Shown here in pieces: positions 29,158 through 36,701 of a stretch of DNA of 64,000 nt (position 1 is the stretch's first letter; every line of letters starts with the position of its first letter). This DNA is from Aeromicrobium sp. Leaf245 (GTDB lineage: Bacteria; Actinomycetota; Actinomycetes; Propionibacteriales; Nocardioidaceae). The notes under the pieces are model-generated. The model searched no databases. It was not told where the DNA came from and worked only from the letters and a program-made list of their open reading frames with translations. The position numbers and the translations under genes are program-made. The stretch lies in contig NZ_OW824151.1 in NCBI RefSeq assembly GCF_942548115.1, forward strand, positions 3,038,001-3,102,000. Direction: 5' to 3'.

Positions 29158-29229
29158 GGGACATCCTCTCGGTCGTGCGCCGCACCAGTTCCGTACGAGT
29201 GCCGCACCAGGATCCTGTCACGTCACGGA

Positions 29230-29500
29230 AGGGCCTCAGTCGGTCCGGGTGTTGCGGGTGGGTCCGCGGGGCGGGGGTCGACTTCCGCTCGCTGCTGCGT
29301 CGCAGTGGCCGCGAGTCGGGGTGGTCTCCCAGGGCCTCGACCGGAACGGTGGGTCTCGAATCGGCTGGGTCTGCGGGGCGCGACTGGGCCTTCTCCTGTT
29401 GCTGCGTCGCTGTGGCTGCGAGGCCGGTCGGTCTCCGAAAGGGCCTCGACCGCAGCCGGGGGTCTGGGCTCGGTTGGGTCTGCGGGGCCTGGCCACGATT
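29230..29500 (+). repeat. Degenerate tandem repeat, about 100-110 bp unit, 2.6 copies
   Basis: AGGGCCTC recurs at 29230, 29331 and 29440 (spacings 101 and 109). Each copy continues with a related order of blocks: a GGGTCTG- or GGGTCC-rich segment, GGTCTGCGGGGC, then CTGCTGCGTCGC, GTGGC and GGTCTCC. Reading frames through the array differ between copies and end early, so I treat it as noncoding. This opens a gene-free stretch from 29158 to 29937. Confidence 0.7.
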
Positions 29501-29527
29501 CTCCATCTGCGCGTGATCCACGCACAG

Positions 29528-29565
29528 TTCTTCCTTCGCGTGGACCGTGCCACGGAGAGGAAGAA
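29528..29565. repeat. Symmetric hairpin in the repeat island
   Basis: TTCTTCCT (29528-29535) pairs with AGGAAGAA (29558-29565), and an inner CGTGG pairs with CCACG; both sides of the 3-nt internal bulge are equal, with a 6-nt loop. It could be an RNA hairpin or a recombination-prone cruciform. Confidence 0.6.
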
Positions 29566-29606
29566 TCTCTGCCCACCCCACACGCACCGGGGCCCCGGCG
29601 GACGCA

Positions 29607-29711
29607 GGATGCTGCCTTCGCGTGCTCAAGCCCGAACGATGCTGCGTTCACGACGGGATCCAACCGCGAACGCAGCATCCTTGGCCCCCTGACGCACGAA
29701 CGCAGAATCTT
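29607..29711. repeat. Four-unit element: two forward and two inverted copies of a GATGCTGCGTTCGCG-like unit
   Basis: Forward units lie at 29607-29624 and 29637-29652; inverted units at 29665-29680 and 29695-29711. The middle pair holds a perfect 12-bp inverted repeat (GATGCTGCGTTC/GAACGCAGCATC) around a 16-bp loop. The outer pair is less exact. The forward-forward-reverse-reverse order equals that of the purE-purK element, with a different unit sequence. This resembles BIME/REP-type intergenic elements. Confidence 0.7.
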
Positions 29712-29767
29712 GCGTCACCGGGAGCCGCGCTCCGAGTGCTCGACCGAGCCCGGACCCCGCCGCCGGC

Positions 29768-29816
29768 CGAGGCCCTTTCGGAGAGCAGGTCGACGACGGG
29801 CCACAGCAACGCAGCC
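29768..29816 (-). repeat. Inverted partial copy of the 29.2-29.5 kb unit
   Basis: Read on the minus strand, this segment shows GCTGCGTTGCTGTGGC, then a divergent spacer, then TCTCCGAAAGGGCCTCG. The last block is nearly identical to 29432-29449 on the plus strand. Thus the central hairpins are flanked by repeats in opposite orientation. The rest of the gap to 29937 is CGAGCAACGCA-type related sequence with no gene that I can recognise. Confidence 0.6.
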
Positions 29817-29937
29817 GCAAGGCACGACCCAGCCGGAGCAGCGCAGCAGCAACCGAAAGCCCACCTCGAGCAACGCACCCGCAGGAGAACACGGAGACCA
29901 CCCGACCGCGACGCGGCGGCCGAGTGGAACCGCCTCG

Positions 29938-30480
29938 TCAGCGGTCGCTGATCGCGCCCACCGTCCGGTACGTCCGGTCGTGGTAGACCAAGGGCTCGCC
30001 CACGGGACCGAGCTGCACGTCACGGACCTCGGCGACCACGACGACGGACTCCCCCACCGGCACCCGCGCGAGGGGCACGCACCGCAGCGACGCGACCGCC
30101 TCGGGAAGCGTGGTGCCGACGTCGTCGGACGCCCAGCCCTGCTCGGGGACGAAGCGCGCGCCGGCCGACCGGCCGTAGGCGTCGGCCAGGTCGGCGAGCC
30201 CCGAGGGGAGCAGGTGGACGTCGAGCTCCGCCGCCTCGGCGATCGCGCTGCCGGACGTGCTGGACGTCAGGACCGAGAACGAGAGCGCCGGCGGGTGGGT
30301 GGACACCGAGGCCACGCTGGAGGCGGTGAGTCCGACCGGACCGTCCGGACCCGTCGCCGTGATGATCGCGACGCCGCTGGCGTGGCGTCGGAACGCCGCC
30401 TTCAACAGCTCGGCCACACCGGCGGAGCCGTGGGTCGAGATCGCGTCGGCCCCGGTCTCCACGTCCGTGCGCGTGCCCAT
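29938..30480 (-). CDS. Flavin reductase family protein (FMN-binding split barrel)
   Basis: 180 residues from the ATG at 30480, preceded by GGAAGGGAG; upstream in-frame codons lie inside the promoter. The split-barrel flavin reductase domain has AFRRHASGVAIITA, VGLTASSVASVSTHPPALSFSV (flavin phosphate contacts) and a C-terminal LVYHDRTYRTVG. Such enzymes supply reduced flavin to two-component monooxygenases or reduce flavins and quinone-like redox agents. No monooxygenase gene adjoins it. The promoter carries a near-perfect SoxR box, so induction by redox-cycling compounds is the most specific clue to its job. Confidence 0.9.
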   Translation of the reverse strand: MGTRTDVETGADAISTHGSAGVAELLKAAFRRHASGVAIITATGPDGPVGLTASSVASVSTHPPALSFSVLTSSTSGSAIAEAAELDVHLLPSGLADLADAYGRSAGARFVPEQGWASDDVGTTLPEAVASLRCVPLARVPVGESVVVVAEVRDVQLGPVGEPLVYHDRTYRTVGAISDR

Positions 30481-30505
30481 GCCGTCTCCCTTCCTCGTCC
30501 TCACG

Positions 30506-30536
30506 ACCCTAGAACCTCAAGTCCACTCGAGGTCAA
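30506..30536 (-). promoter_or_regulatory. SoxR-type promoter of the flavin reductase gene
   Basis: On the minus strand TTGACC (30536-30531) and TAGGGT (30511-30506) are separated by 19 bp, the stretched spacing typical of MerR-family activated promoters. In the spacer lies the palindrome ACCTCAAGT-CC-ACTCGAGGT (30514-30533). It matches the classical SoxR box (CCTCAAGTTAACTTGAGG) at 15 of 18 positions. No soxR gene is in this window. The site recognition rests on remembered consensus. Confidence 0.75.
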
Positions 30537-30545
30537 GCGCTCCGT

Positions 30546-31706
30546 TCAGAGGTCCGACTGGATCCCCGCGAGCAGCTGACGAGCCATGACGATCCGCTGG
30601 ACCTGGTTCGTGCCCTCGTAGATCTGGGTGATCTTGGCGTCGCGCATCATCCGCTCCACCGGGTAGTCGCGGGTGTACCCGTACCCGCCCAGGAGCTGCA
30701 CGGCATCGAGGGTGACCTGCATGGCGGTGTCGGAGGCGAAGGCCTTCGCCGCGGCGCCGAAGAACGTGAGGTCCTTGTCGCCGCGCTCGGACCGACCCGC
30801 AGCGGCATAGGTGAGCTGGCGCGCGGCCTCGATCTTCATGCCCATGTCGGCGATCATGAACTGCAGTCCCTGGAAGTCGCTGATCGGCTTGCCGAACTGC
30901 TGGCGCTCCTGGACGTAGCCGAGCGCGTAGTCGAGGGCGCCCTGCGCGACGCCGACCGCCTGCGCGGCGATCGTCACACGGGTGTGGTCGAGCGTCTGCA
31001 TGGCAAGGGCGAAGCCCTGGCCGACGTCGCCGATGATGCGGTCCTCGGGGATGCGGACGTCGTCGAGGTAGACCTCGCGCGTGGGCGAGCCCTTGATGCC
31101 CAGCTTCTTCTCGGGCGCTCCGAACGAGACGCCCTCGTCGGACTTCTCCACCACGAAGGCCGTGATGCCCTTGCTGCGCTTCTCGGGGTCGGCCTGCGCG
31201 AGGACGGTGTAGAACTCCGACTCCCCCGCGTTGCTGATCCAGCGCTTGGTGCCGTTGAGCACCCAATGGTCGCCGTCGCGCACCGCGCGGGTCTTCTGGT
31301 TCGCGGCGTCGGACCCGGCGTCGGGCTCGGAGAGGCAGTAGCTGAAGCCCTCGCCGGCCGCGAGGCGCGAGAGGTAGTCCTTCTTGATCCGCTCGTCGCC
31401 TCCGAGGATGACCGGGAGCGACCCGAGCTTGTTCACGGCCGGGATGAGCGACGCCGAGACGTCGACGCGGGCGATCTCCTCGATGACCAGCACCGTGGCC
31501 AGCGCGTCGGCACCGGCTCCGCCGTACTCCTCCGGGACGTGGGGGGCGTGGAAGTCGGCCGCCACGAGTGCCTCGTGGGCCTCGCGGGGGTAGCGAGCCT
31601 CCTCGTCGACCTCGGCGGCGAAGGGCGCGACCTTGGCCTGGGCCACGGCCCGGACCGCCTCGCGGATGGCCTGGTGCTCCTCGGACAACACGAACATGTC
31701 GGACAC
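30546..31706 (-). CDS. Acyl-CoA dehydrogenase, FadE25-like
   Basis: 386 residues, GTG start at 31706 with CTGGAG upstream. FAD-dependent alpha,beta-dehydrogenation of acyl-CoA. Features: the N-terminal helical domain, FAD contacts around [19 protein letters not shown] and WISNAG, the [20 protein letters not shown] helix, the [20 protein letters not shown] signature and the catalytic-Glu region IYEGTNQVQ. The same gene precedes purE/purK in mycobacteria (FadE25), so the neighbourhood is conserved. Chain length is unclear; short to medium is plausible. A CTAGG palindrome sits 36-49 bp upstream. Confidence 0.93.
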   Translation of the reverse strand: MSDMFVLSEEHQAIREAVRAVAQAKVAPFAAEVDEEARYPREAHEALVAADFHAPHVPEEYGGAGADALATVLVIEEIARVDVSASLIPAVNKLGSLPVILGGDERIKKDYLSRLAAGEGFSYCLSEPDAGSDAANQKTRAVRDGDHWVLNGTKRWISNAGESEFYTVLAQADPEKRSKGITAFVVEKSDEGVSFGAPEKKLGIKGSPTREVYLDDVRIPEDRIIGDVGQGFALAMQTLDHTRVTIAAQAVGVAQGALDYALGYVQERQQFGKPISDFQGLQFMIADMGMKIEAARQLTYAAAGRSERGDKDLTFFGAAAKAFASDTAMQVTLDAVQLLGGYGYTRDYPVERMMRDAKITQIYEGTNQVQRIVMARQLLAGIQSDL

Positions 31707-31741
31707 GGTGCGGCTCCAGATGCTTGACGAAGATCGAAATA

Positions 31742-31755
31742 CTAGGACGACCTAG
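31742..31755. promoter_or_regulatory. CTAGG-ACGA-CCTAG palindrome upstream of acyl-CoA dehydrogenase
   Basis: A perfect 5-bp inverted repeat with a 4-bp centre lies in the 115-bp divergent gap between the dehydrogenase and the next plus-strand gene. Flanking TACTA and TAGTA extend the symmetry loosely. Position and form suit a TetR-type operator, but I know of no regulator that matches. Confidence 0.45.
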
Positions 31756-31821
31756 CAATAGTACGTCGCCCGCCCTCCGCTCACACTGCCGGGACGCGTG
31801 GGATCGCCCACACTGTGAGGC

Positions 31822-32409
31822 GTGATCCAACGATTCGACGGCCACATCGTCGGGCTCGGCACCACCAGCGGCACCCGGGTCGTCGTGGGCATGTGGGATC
31901 GGAGCCCGTACGGCCGCTTCGCCGATGCGATGGTCGAGCGCCCCGACGGGCACCGCGTGCTGCTCGCCCCCGACGAGCGCATCGCCGACCTGGTCTCGAC
32001 CACCTACACCTTCGACGACGTCCGGATCGTCCCCGTGGCGCTCGCCGGATGGGGCATCGACGCCGGCCCACTGAGCGCCCGCTGGACTCCCGGGACGCGC
32101 GCGCCGATCGGCTGGCTGCTGCAGGCCGTCCCGACTCCCCTCGCGCACCGCGAGGCCTGGGCGCGCTTCTGCGACCCGATCGCACGACGCGTGATGCCGG
32201 GCGTGCGCACCCACGGCAGCGCCGGTCGGGGACGCACGGAGTGGTACGCCGCCTCCGACGCGTGGGGGGTGGAGTCCGCGTCCGTCGCGTGGGACGGCCA
32301 GGACCTCGGCCCACTGGCGCCCGTGGACCCGCCCGTCCGATTCGGCTTCGGCTCGGCGCCGCGGACCCCGACGCTCACCCGCGTCACGTCGTTCATCCGC
32401 GACCACTGA
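31822..32409 (+). CDS. Conserved hypothetical protein
   Basis: 195 residues, GTG start. No signal peptide or membrane helix. The sequence is rich in Trp/Arg/Pro, with blocks VVVGMWDRSPYGRFADAMVERP, LLAPDERIADLVSTTYTF and RFGFGSAPRTPTLTRVTSFIRDH. The length and the even spread of conserved-looking aromatic and charged residues indicate a real globular protein. Similar unannotated proteins are common in actinobacteria. I do not recognise a family or function. A weak -10 (CACACT) ends 7 nt before the GTG. Confidence 0.7.
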   Translation: MIQRFDGHIVGLGTTSGTRVVVGMWDRSPYGRFADAMVERPDGHRVLLAPDERIADLVSTTYTFDDVRIVPVALAGWGIDAGPLSARWTPGTRAPIGWLLQAVPTPLAHREAWARFCDPIARRVMPGVRTHGSAGRGRTEWYAASDAWGVESASVAWDGQDLGPLAPVDPPVRFGFGSAPRTPTLTRVTSFIRDH

Positions 32410-32467
32410 CCCGAGGCGCGACCGCCGACCCGCGGCGGAGCGCCTCGGCTGCGCACCGGTCGGGGGC

Positions 32468-32473
32468 TAGCGT
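32468..32473 (+). promoter_or_regulatory. -10 of a probable leaderless promoter for the PPOX-type protein
   Basis: TAGCGT ends 6 nt before the ATG at 32480 and no Shine-Dalgarno fits between. Confidence 0.45.
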
Positions 32474-32479
32474 GTCGCC

Positions 32480-33106
32480 ATGGCCGAGATCCACGACGTC
32501 GACGAGCTCCGCGAGGTGCTCGGCACCCCCCTGCCCCGCACCGTCGCGAAGGACCGGGACCGCCTGCACCCGCTCCACGTCGCGTGGCTCGATGCCTCCC
32601 CGCTCTGCCTGCTGTCGACGTCGGCAGCTGACGGCTCGTGCGACGTGTCACCCAAGGGCGACCCGGCCGGGTCGCTCGTGCACGTGGTCGACGAGCACAC
32701 CATCGCCCTGGCCGAGCGGCCGGGCAACCGTCGGGCCGACGGCTACCTCAACGTGCTCACCAACCCCCACGTCGGACTGCTGTTCGTCGTGCCGGGTCGC
32801 GGCGACACGCTGCGCGTCAACGGGCGGGCGCGACTGCTGCGCACCGACCACGCGCCGCCGCCCTACCTCGAGCACCTCGAGGTCAAGGGACACCGACCGG
32901 TGCTGGTCTGCGAGGTCGCGGTCGAGCAGGTCTTCTTCCACTGCGCCAAGGCGTTCCTGAGGTCCGAGCTGTGGGAGCCGAGCACGTGGCGGCCGGACTC
33001 CGTGCCGTCACGGCCCGAGATCGCCCACGCCCTCGAGCGGCCCGACGAGACGCTCGAGGAGATCGCCGCCTACTACGGCGAGTCCTATCGCGCCGCCCTG
33101 TACTGA
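32480..33106 (+). CDS. Pyridoxamine 5'-phosphate oxidase-family flavoprotein (MSMEG_1061 type)
   Basis: 208 residues. The N-terminal helix HDVDELREVLGTPLPRTVAKDRDRL is typical of the MSMEG_1061 subgroup of PPOX/FMN split-barrel proteins. The barrel (about 35-165) contains CLLSTSAADGSCDVSPKGDP, YLNVLTNPHVGLLFVVPG and TLRVNGRARLL. The C-terminal FFHCAKAFLRSELWEPSTW is also characteristic. Members bind FMN or F420-like cofactors and may reduce small organic compounds; the physiological substrate is not known. It stands alone, with mqo 162 bp downstream. Confidence 0.85.
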   Translation: MAEIHDVDELREVLGTPLPRTVAKDRDRLHPLHVAWLDASPLCLLSTSAADGSCDVSPKGDPAGSLVHVVDEHTIALAERPGNRRADGYLNVLTNPHVGLLFVVPGRGDTLRVNGRARLLRTDHAPPPYLEHLEVKGHRPVLVCEVAVEQVFFHCAKAFLRSELWEPSTWRPDSVPSRPEIAHALERPDETLEEIAAYYGESYRAALY

Positions 33107-33268
33107 CGGGCCGCAGGGGCCGGCGGCCCCGACGCGAGGAACATCACACACCTCCTGAGCAAGATCACACCGTTTCGAGTCGCGCTCACCGTGCCTCACG
33201 CGGGAGATTTGACGGTGCTGCAGACGTCGACCACGTCGTTGCCCCGGTGAGATCCAGGAGAGTCCGCG

Positions 33269-34792
33269 TTGAACACGCCCGCATCCCCCGTACGTCAGTC
33301 CGCCACACCCACGCGCATCACGACCGACGTGCTGCTCGTCGGCGCCGGCGTCATGAGCGCCACGCTCGGCTCGCTGCTGAAGACCCTGCAGCCCGACTGG
33401 TCCGTCACGGTCCTGGAGCGCCTCGAGGCCCCGGCGCTGGAGAGCAGCGACCCCTGGAACAACGCCGGCACCGGCCACTCCGCGCTCTGCGAGCTCAACT
33501 ACACGCCGCAGCAGCCCGACGGCAGCGTCGACGTGTCGAAGGCGATCACCGTCAACGAGCAGTTCCAGCTGTCGCGCCAGTTCTGGGCGCACGGTGTGGA
33601 CAACGGCCTGCTCAAGGACCCGTCGACGTTCATCAACCCCGTGCCGCACGTGAGCTTCGTGCGCGGCGCGGAGAACGTGGAGTACCTGCGCAAGCGCCAC
33701 GACACCCTCGCCGGCCACCCGCTCTTCGCCGGACTCGACTTCATCCACGACCGTGACGAGTTCGCCCGGCGCCTGCCCCTCATGGCCGAGGGGCGCGACG
33801 AGCGCGAGGACGTGGCCATCAGCTGGACCGACCACGGCACCGACGTGGACTTCGGCTCCCTGACCGCCCAGATGCTCGGCACCCTCACCGCCCAGGGCGC
33901 CGACGTGCGCTACGGCCACGAGGTCAAGAACCTCGGCCGCGACACCGATGGCACCTGGCGCGTCAAGGTCAAGGACCGGACCGAGGACCGCACGGTCACC
34001 ATCTCCGCCAAGTTCGTGTTCGTGGGCGCAGGCGGCGGCGCGATCCAGCTGCTCCAGAAGTCCGGCATCGAGGAGATCAAGGGCTTCGCCGGGTTCCCCG
34101 TGAGCGGGCAGTTCATCCGCTGCCTCGACGACACGGTCACCGAGAAGCACGAGGCGAAGGTCTACGGCATGGCCGCCGTCGGCGCCCCGCCGATGTCGGT
34201 GCCGCACCTCGACACCCGCGTGATCGGCGGCAAGCGGTCGCTGTTGTTCGGCCCCTACGCCGGCTGGACGCCCAAGTTCCTCAAGGAGGGCTCGTTCACC
34301 GACCTGCCCCTCTCGATCCGTCCGCACAACCTCATGCCGATGGCCGCCATCGGCGTCACCTCGTGGGGGCTCATCAAGTACCTGGTCCTCGAGCTCGCCA
34401 AGACCCGCGGCCGCAAGGTCGAGGACCTGCGCGCCTTCGCCCCGCTCGCCGAGGAGGAGGACTGGGAGCTCATCACGGCCGGTCAGCGCGTTCAGGTGGT
34501 GCGCAAGAAGGGCCGCTTCGGCGGGTCCCTCGAGTTCGGCACCACTGTCGTGAATGCCGCCGACGGGTCCATCGCCGGCCTGCTGGGCGCCTCGCCGGGC
34601 GCCTCCACCGCGGTCTCCGCGATGCTCGACGTGCTGGAGCGCTGCTTCCCCGGGCAGATCGAGGGGTGGCGGCCGCAGCTCAAGGAGATCGTGCCGTCCT
34701 ACGGCCTGTCGCTCGGCGAGAACCCGTCGCTGTACTCCGACCTCAAGGACTGGACGGACCGCACGCTCGGGCTCACCGGCACCACCGTCTGA
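33269..34792 (+). CDS. mqo: Malate:quinone oxidoreductase
   Basis: 507 residues, TTG start at 33269 supported by CAGGAGAG 6-8 nt upstream. The FAD-dependent membrane-associated enzyme oxidises malate to oxaloacetate and passes electrons to quinone, bypassing NAD-dependent malate dehydrogenase. It has the N-terminal Rossmann motif [17 protein letters not shown], the family motif [41 protein letters not shown] and the C-terminal [14 protein letters not shown]. Length fits the family. It converges on purE with only 7 bp between stops. The 162-bp leader contains no element I can name. Confidence 0.97.
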   Translation: MNTPASPVRQSATPTRITTDVLLVGAGVMSATLGSLLKTLQPDWSVTVLERLEAPALESSDPWNNAGTGHSALCELNYTPQQPDGSVDVSKAITVNEQFQLSRQFWAHGVDNGLLKDPSTFINPVPHVSFVRGAENVEYLRKRHDTLAGHPLFAGLDFIHDRDEFARRLPLMAEGRDEREDVAISWTDHGTDVDFGSLTAQMLGTLTAQGADVRYGHEVKNLGRDTDGTWRVKVKDRTEDRTVTISAKFVFVGAGGGAIQLLQKSGIEEIKGFAGFPVSGQFIRCLDDTVTEKHEAKVYGMAAVGAPPMSVPHLDTRVIGGKRSLLFGPYAGWTPKFLKEGSFTDLPLSIRPHNLMPMAAIGVTSWGLIKYLVLELAKTRGRKVEDLRAFAPLAEEEDWELITAGQRVQVVRKKGRFGGSLEFGTTVVNAADGSIAGLLGASPGASTAVSAMLDVLERCFPGQIEGWRPQLKEIVPSYGLSLGENPSLYSDLKDWTDRTLGLTGTTV

Positions 34793-34799
34793 GCCCTCC

Positions 34800-35294
34800 T
34801 CAGCGGTCGCGGATCGCCTCGCCCTTGGCGCGGGCGGCGTCGGCCAGCTCGGCCTGGAAGTCCAGCATGCGCCCGGTCAGCACGTCGTCGCCGACGGCGA
34901 GGATGCGCACGGCGAGGAGTCCGGCGTTGCGGGCGTTGCCGATCGAGACCGTGGCCACGGGGACGCCCGCGGGCATCTGCACGATCGAGAGCAGCGAGTC
35001 CATGCCGTCGAGGTACTTCAGCGGCACCGGCACCCCGATGACGGGCAGGGGCGTGACCGCGGCCAGCATCCCGGGCAGGTGCGCCGCGCCGCCGGCACCG
35101 GCGATGATCACCTCGATGCCGCGCGTGTGCGCGTCACGCCCGTAGGCGAGCATCTCGTCGGGCATCCGGTGGGCCGAGACGACGTCGGCCTCGTACGCCA
35201 CCCCCAGCTCGGCGCACGCCTGCGCCGCCGCCTCCATGACCGGCCAGTCCGAGTCCGACCCCATGACGATGCCCACGCGGGGCGTTGCGCTCAT
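34800..35294 (-). CDS. purE: N5-carboxyaminoimidazole ribonucleotide mutase
   Basis: 164 residues from the ATG at 35294; the frame extends into the repeat element but has no better start. Class I PurE converts N5-CAIR to CAIR in purine synthesis. Hallmarks: [24 protein letters not shown] and [16 protein letters not shown]. It pairs with purK upstream, separated by 223 bp holding a large inverted repeat. TAGGAT ends 7 nt before the ATG, so purE has its own probable leaderless promoter and need not depend on readthrough from purK. Confidence 0.97.
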   Translation of the reverse strand: MSATPRVGIVMGSDSDWPVMEAAAQACAELGVAYEADVVSAHRMPDEMLAYGRDAHTRGIEVIIAGAGGAAHLPGMLAAVTPLPVIGVPVPLKYLDGMDSLLSIVQMPAGVPVATVSIGNARNAGLLAVRILAVGDDVLTGRMLDFQAELADAARAKGEAIRDR

Positions 35295-35301
35295 GGCCGC
35301 G

Positions 35302-35307
35302 ATCCTA
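35302..35307 (-). promoter_or_regulatory. -10 of a probable leaderless purE promoter
   Basis: TAGGAT on the minus strand ends 7 nt before the ATG at 35294. The -35 region would fall at about 35325-35330, just before the first repeat unit at 35335. Confidence 0.5.
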
Positions 35308-35334
35308 GCGAGGTCCGGCGCCGCCCCTCCCCCC

Positions 35335-35465
35335 GAGCGGTGAGTTCTCCACCGAGAGGTGCCGGGTGCGGTCGAGCGGTGCGGACTCCACCGCCCCAGC
35401 GCTGAGACGGTGGAATCCGCACCGCGCACCGGGTCTCCGCACATTCGGTGGAGAAGTCACCGCTC
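35335..35465. repeat. Nested inverted-repeat element between purK and purE
   Basis: Four copies of the unit GAGCGGTGnGnnnTCCACCG: forward at 35335-35354 and 35374-35393, reversed at 35408-35425 and 35446-35465. Outer copies differ at one base, inner copies at about one to two, so the whole 131 bp can fold into two nested stems. Flanks are C-rich on the left and G-rich on the right, extending the symmetry. It looks like a REP/BIME-type element. Confidence 0.8.
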
Positions 35466-35517
35466 AGGGGGGGCGGTGCCGGCGGGTGGTGTCGGGAGGG
35501 CGACGTGGAGGACGTCG

Positions 35518-36657
35518 TCAGCCGTCCTGGAGGAGGGCGGCCGCGCGACGGGCGTCGGCCAGCACCACGTCGAGGTCGTCGCCGACGACGGTCACGTGGC
35601 CGACCTTGCGACCGGGCTTCACGGCCTTGCCGTACAGGTGCACCTTGGCGTGCGGCACGGCGGCCAGGACGACGGCCTCCTGCGCCTCGAGGTCCTGCAC
35701 CGCGCCACCGAGCACGTTGACCATGACCGACCAGGAGGCGTGCGGCGTCGCCGGGCCGAGGGGCAGGTCCAGGACGGCGCGCAGGTGGTTCTCGAACTGG
35801 CTCGTGGCGGCGCCGTCGATGCTCCAGTGACCGGTGTTGTGCGGGCGCATCGCCAGCTCGTTGACGAGCACGCGTCCGTCGCTGGTCTCGAACAGCTCGA
35901 CGGCGAGCATGCCGGTGACCCCCAGCGCGGTGGCGACGCGCACCGCGACGTCGGTGGCCTCCTGCGCGAGGGCGGGGTCGAGGTCGGGAGCCGGCGCCAC
36001 GACCTCCTTGCAGATGCCGTCGACCTGCGTCGACTGCACGACCGGGTAGGCGACGACCTCGCCGGAGGGGTTGCGGGCCACCTGGGCACTGAGCTCGCGA
36101 CGGAAGTCCACCAGCTCCTCCGCGACGAGCTCCTGGCCGTCGGCAGCGGCCAGGACCTCGGCCGCCTCGTCCTCGGACCGGACCACCCAGACACCCTTGC
36201 CGTCGTAGCCGCCCCGGGTGGTCTTGAGCACCGCGGGGTAGCCGAAGTCCTCGAGCTCGGCGAGGGCCTCCTCCGCCTCGCTCGGCAGCAGGAGGAAGAG
36301 CGGGCACGGCAGGCCGAGCACGCTGAGGCGCACCCGCATCTCGCCCTTGTCCTGTGCGTACAGCAGGGCGTCGGGCCCGGGCCGAGGCAGGTGTCCCTCC
36401 GCCTCGAGCGTGCGCAGGTGGGCCGGCGGCACGTGCTCGTGGTCGAACGTCACGACGGGCACGCCGTCGCACACGGCACGCAGGTCGGCGAGGTCGGTGT
36501 GGTCGCCCACCAGCTGGTCGGGCACCACCTGTGCGGCCGAGACGTCGGGGCCCTCGGCCAGCAGGCGGATGCGGAGCCCGAGGGCCACGGCGGGCACCTG
36601 CATCATGCGGGCGAGCTGGCCGCCACCGACGACGGCCAGGTGCGGGGTCAGCGGCAT
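35518..36657 (-). CDS. purK: N5-carboxyaminoimidazole ribonucleotide synthase
   Basis: 379 residues. ATP-grasp enzyme that carboxylates AIR using bicarbonate and ATP. Visible motifs are the N-terminal Rossmann-like LAVVGGGQLARMMQVPA, the VTFDHEHVPP loop, the ATP-grasp core AVLKTTRGGYDGKGVWVV and the metal/substrate region VNELAMRPHNTGHWSIDG. It works with purE downstream. A TAGGCT -10 lies 6 nt upstream of the ATG, with no Shine-Dalgarno, so the mRNA is probably leaderless. Confidence 0.97.
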   Translation of the reverse strand: MPLTPHLAVVGGGQLARMMQVPAVALGLRIRLLAEGPDVSAAQVVPDQLVGDHTDLADLRAVCDGVPVVTFDHEHVPPAHLRTLEAEGHLPRPGPDALLYAQDKGEMRVRLSVLGLPCPLFLLLPSEAEEALAELEDFGYPAVLKTTRGGYDGKGVWVVRSEDEAAEVLAAADGQELVAEELVDFRRELSAQVARNPSGEVVAYPVVQSTQVDGICKEVVAPAPDLDPALAQEATDVAVRVATALGVTGMLAVELFETSDGRVLVNELAMRPHNTGHWSIDGAATSQFENHLRAVLDLPLGPATPHASWSVMVNVLGGAVQDLEAQEAVVLAAVPHAKVHLYGKAVKPGRKVGHVTVVGDDLDVVLADARRAAALLQDG

Positions 36658-36663
36658 GGCAGG

Positions 36664-36669
36664 AGCCTA
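36664..36669 (-). promoter_or_regulatory. -10 of a probable leaderless purK promoter
   Basis: TAGGCT on the minus strand ends 6 nt before the ATG at 36657, within the 44-bp gap after the cyclase stop. Confidence 0.5.
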
Positions 36670-36701
36670 CTGACCCCTCGTCCGCCCTCCGACGTCCCCC
36701 G

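Noticed and set aside
29158-29937. Several 75-250 codon frames in the repeat island, and the possibility that it is a CRISPR array
   Set aside because: The frames differ between repeat copies and are Arg/Gly/Ser/Trp-rich without domains. A CRISPR array needs short near-identical repeats with unique spacers of constant length; here units are degenerate, about 100 bp, and partly inverted, with no cas genes nearby.
35335-35465. Reading the purE-purK inverted repeat as an ordinary terminator only
   Set aside because: Four related units in forward-forward-reverse-reverse order over 131 bp exceed a terminator hairpin, though it could still stop transcription.
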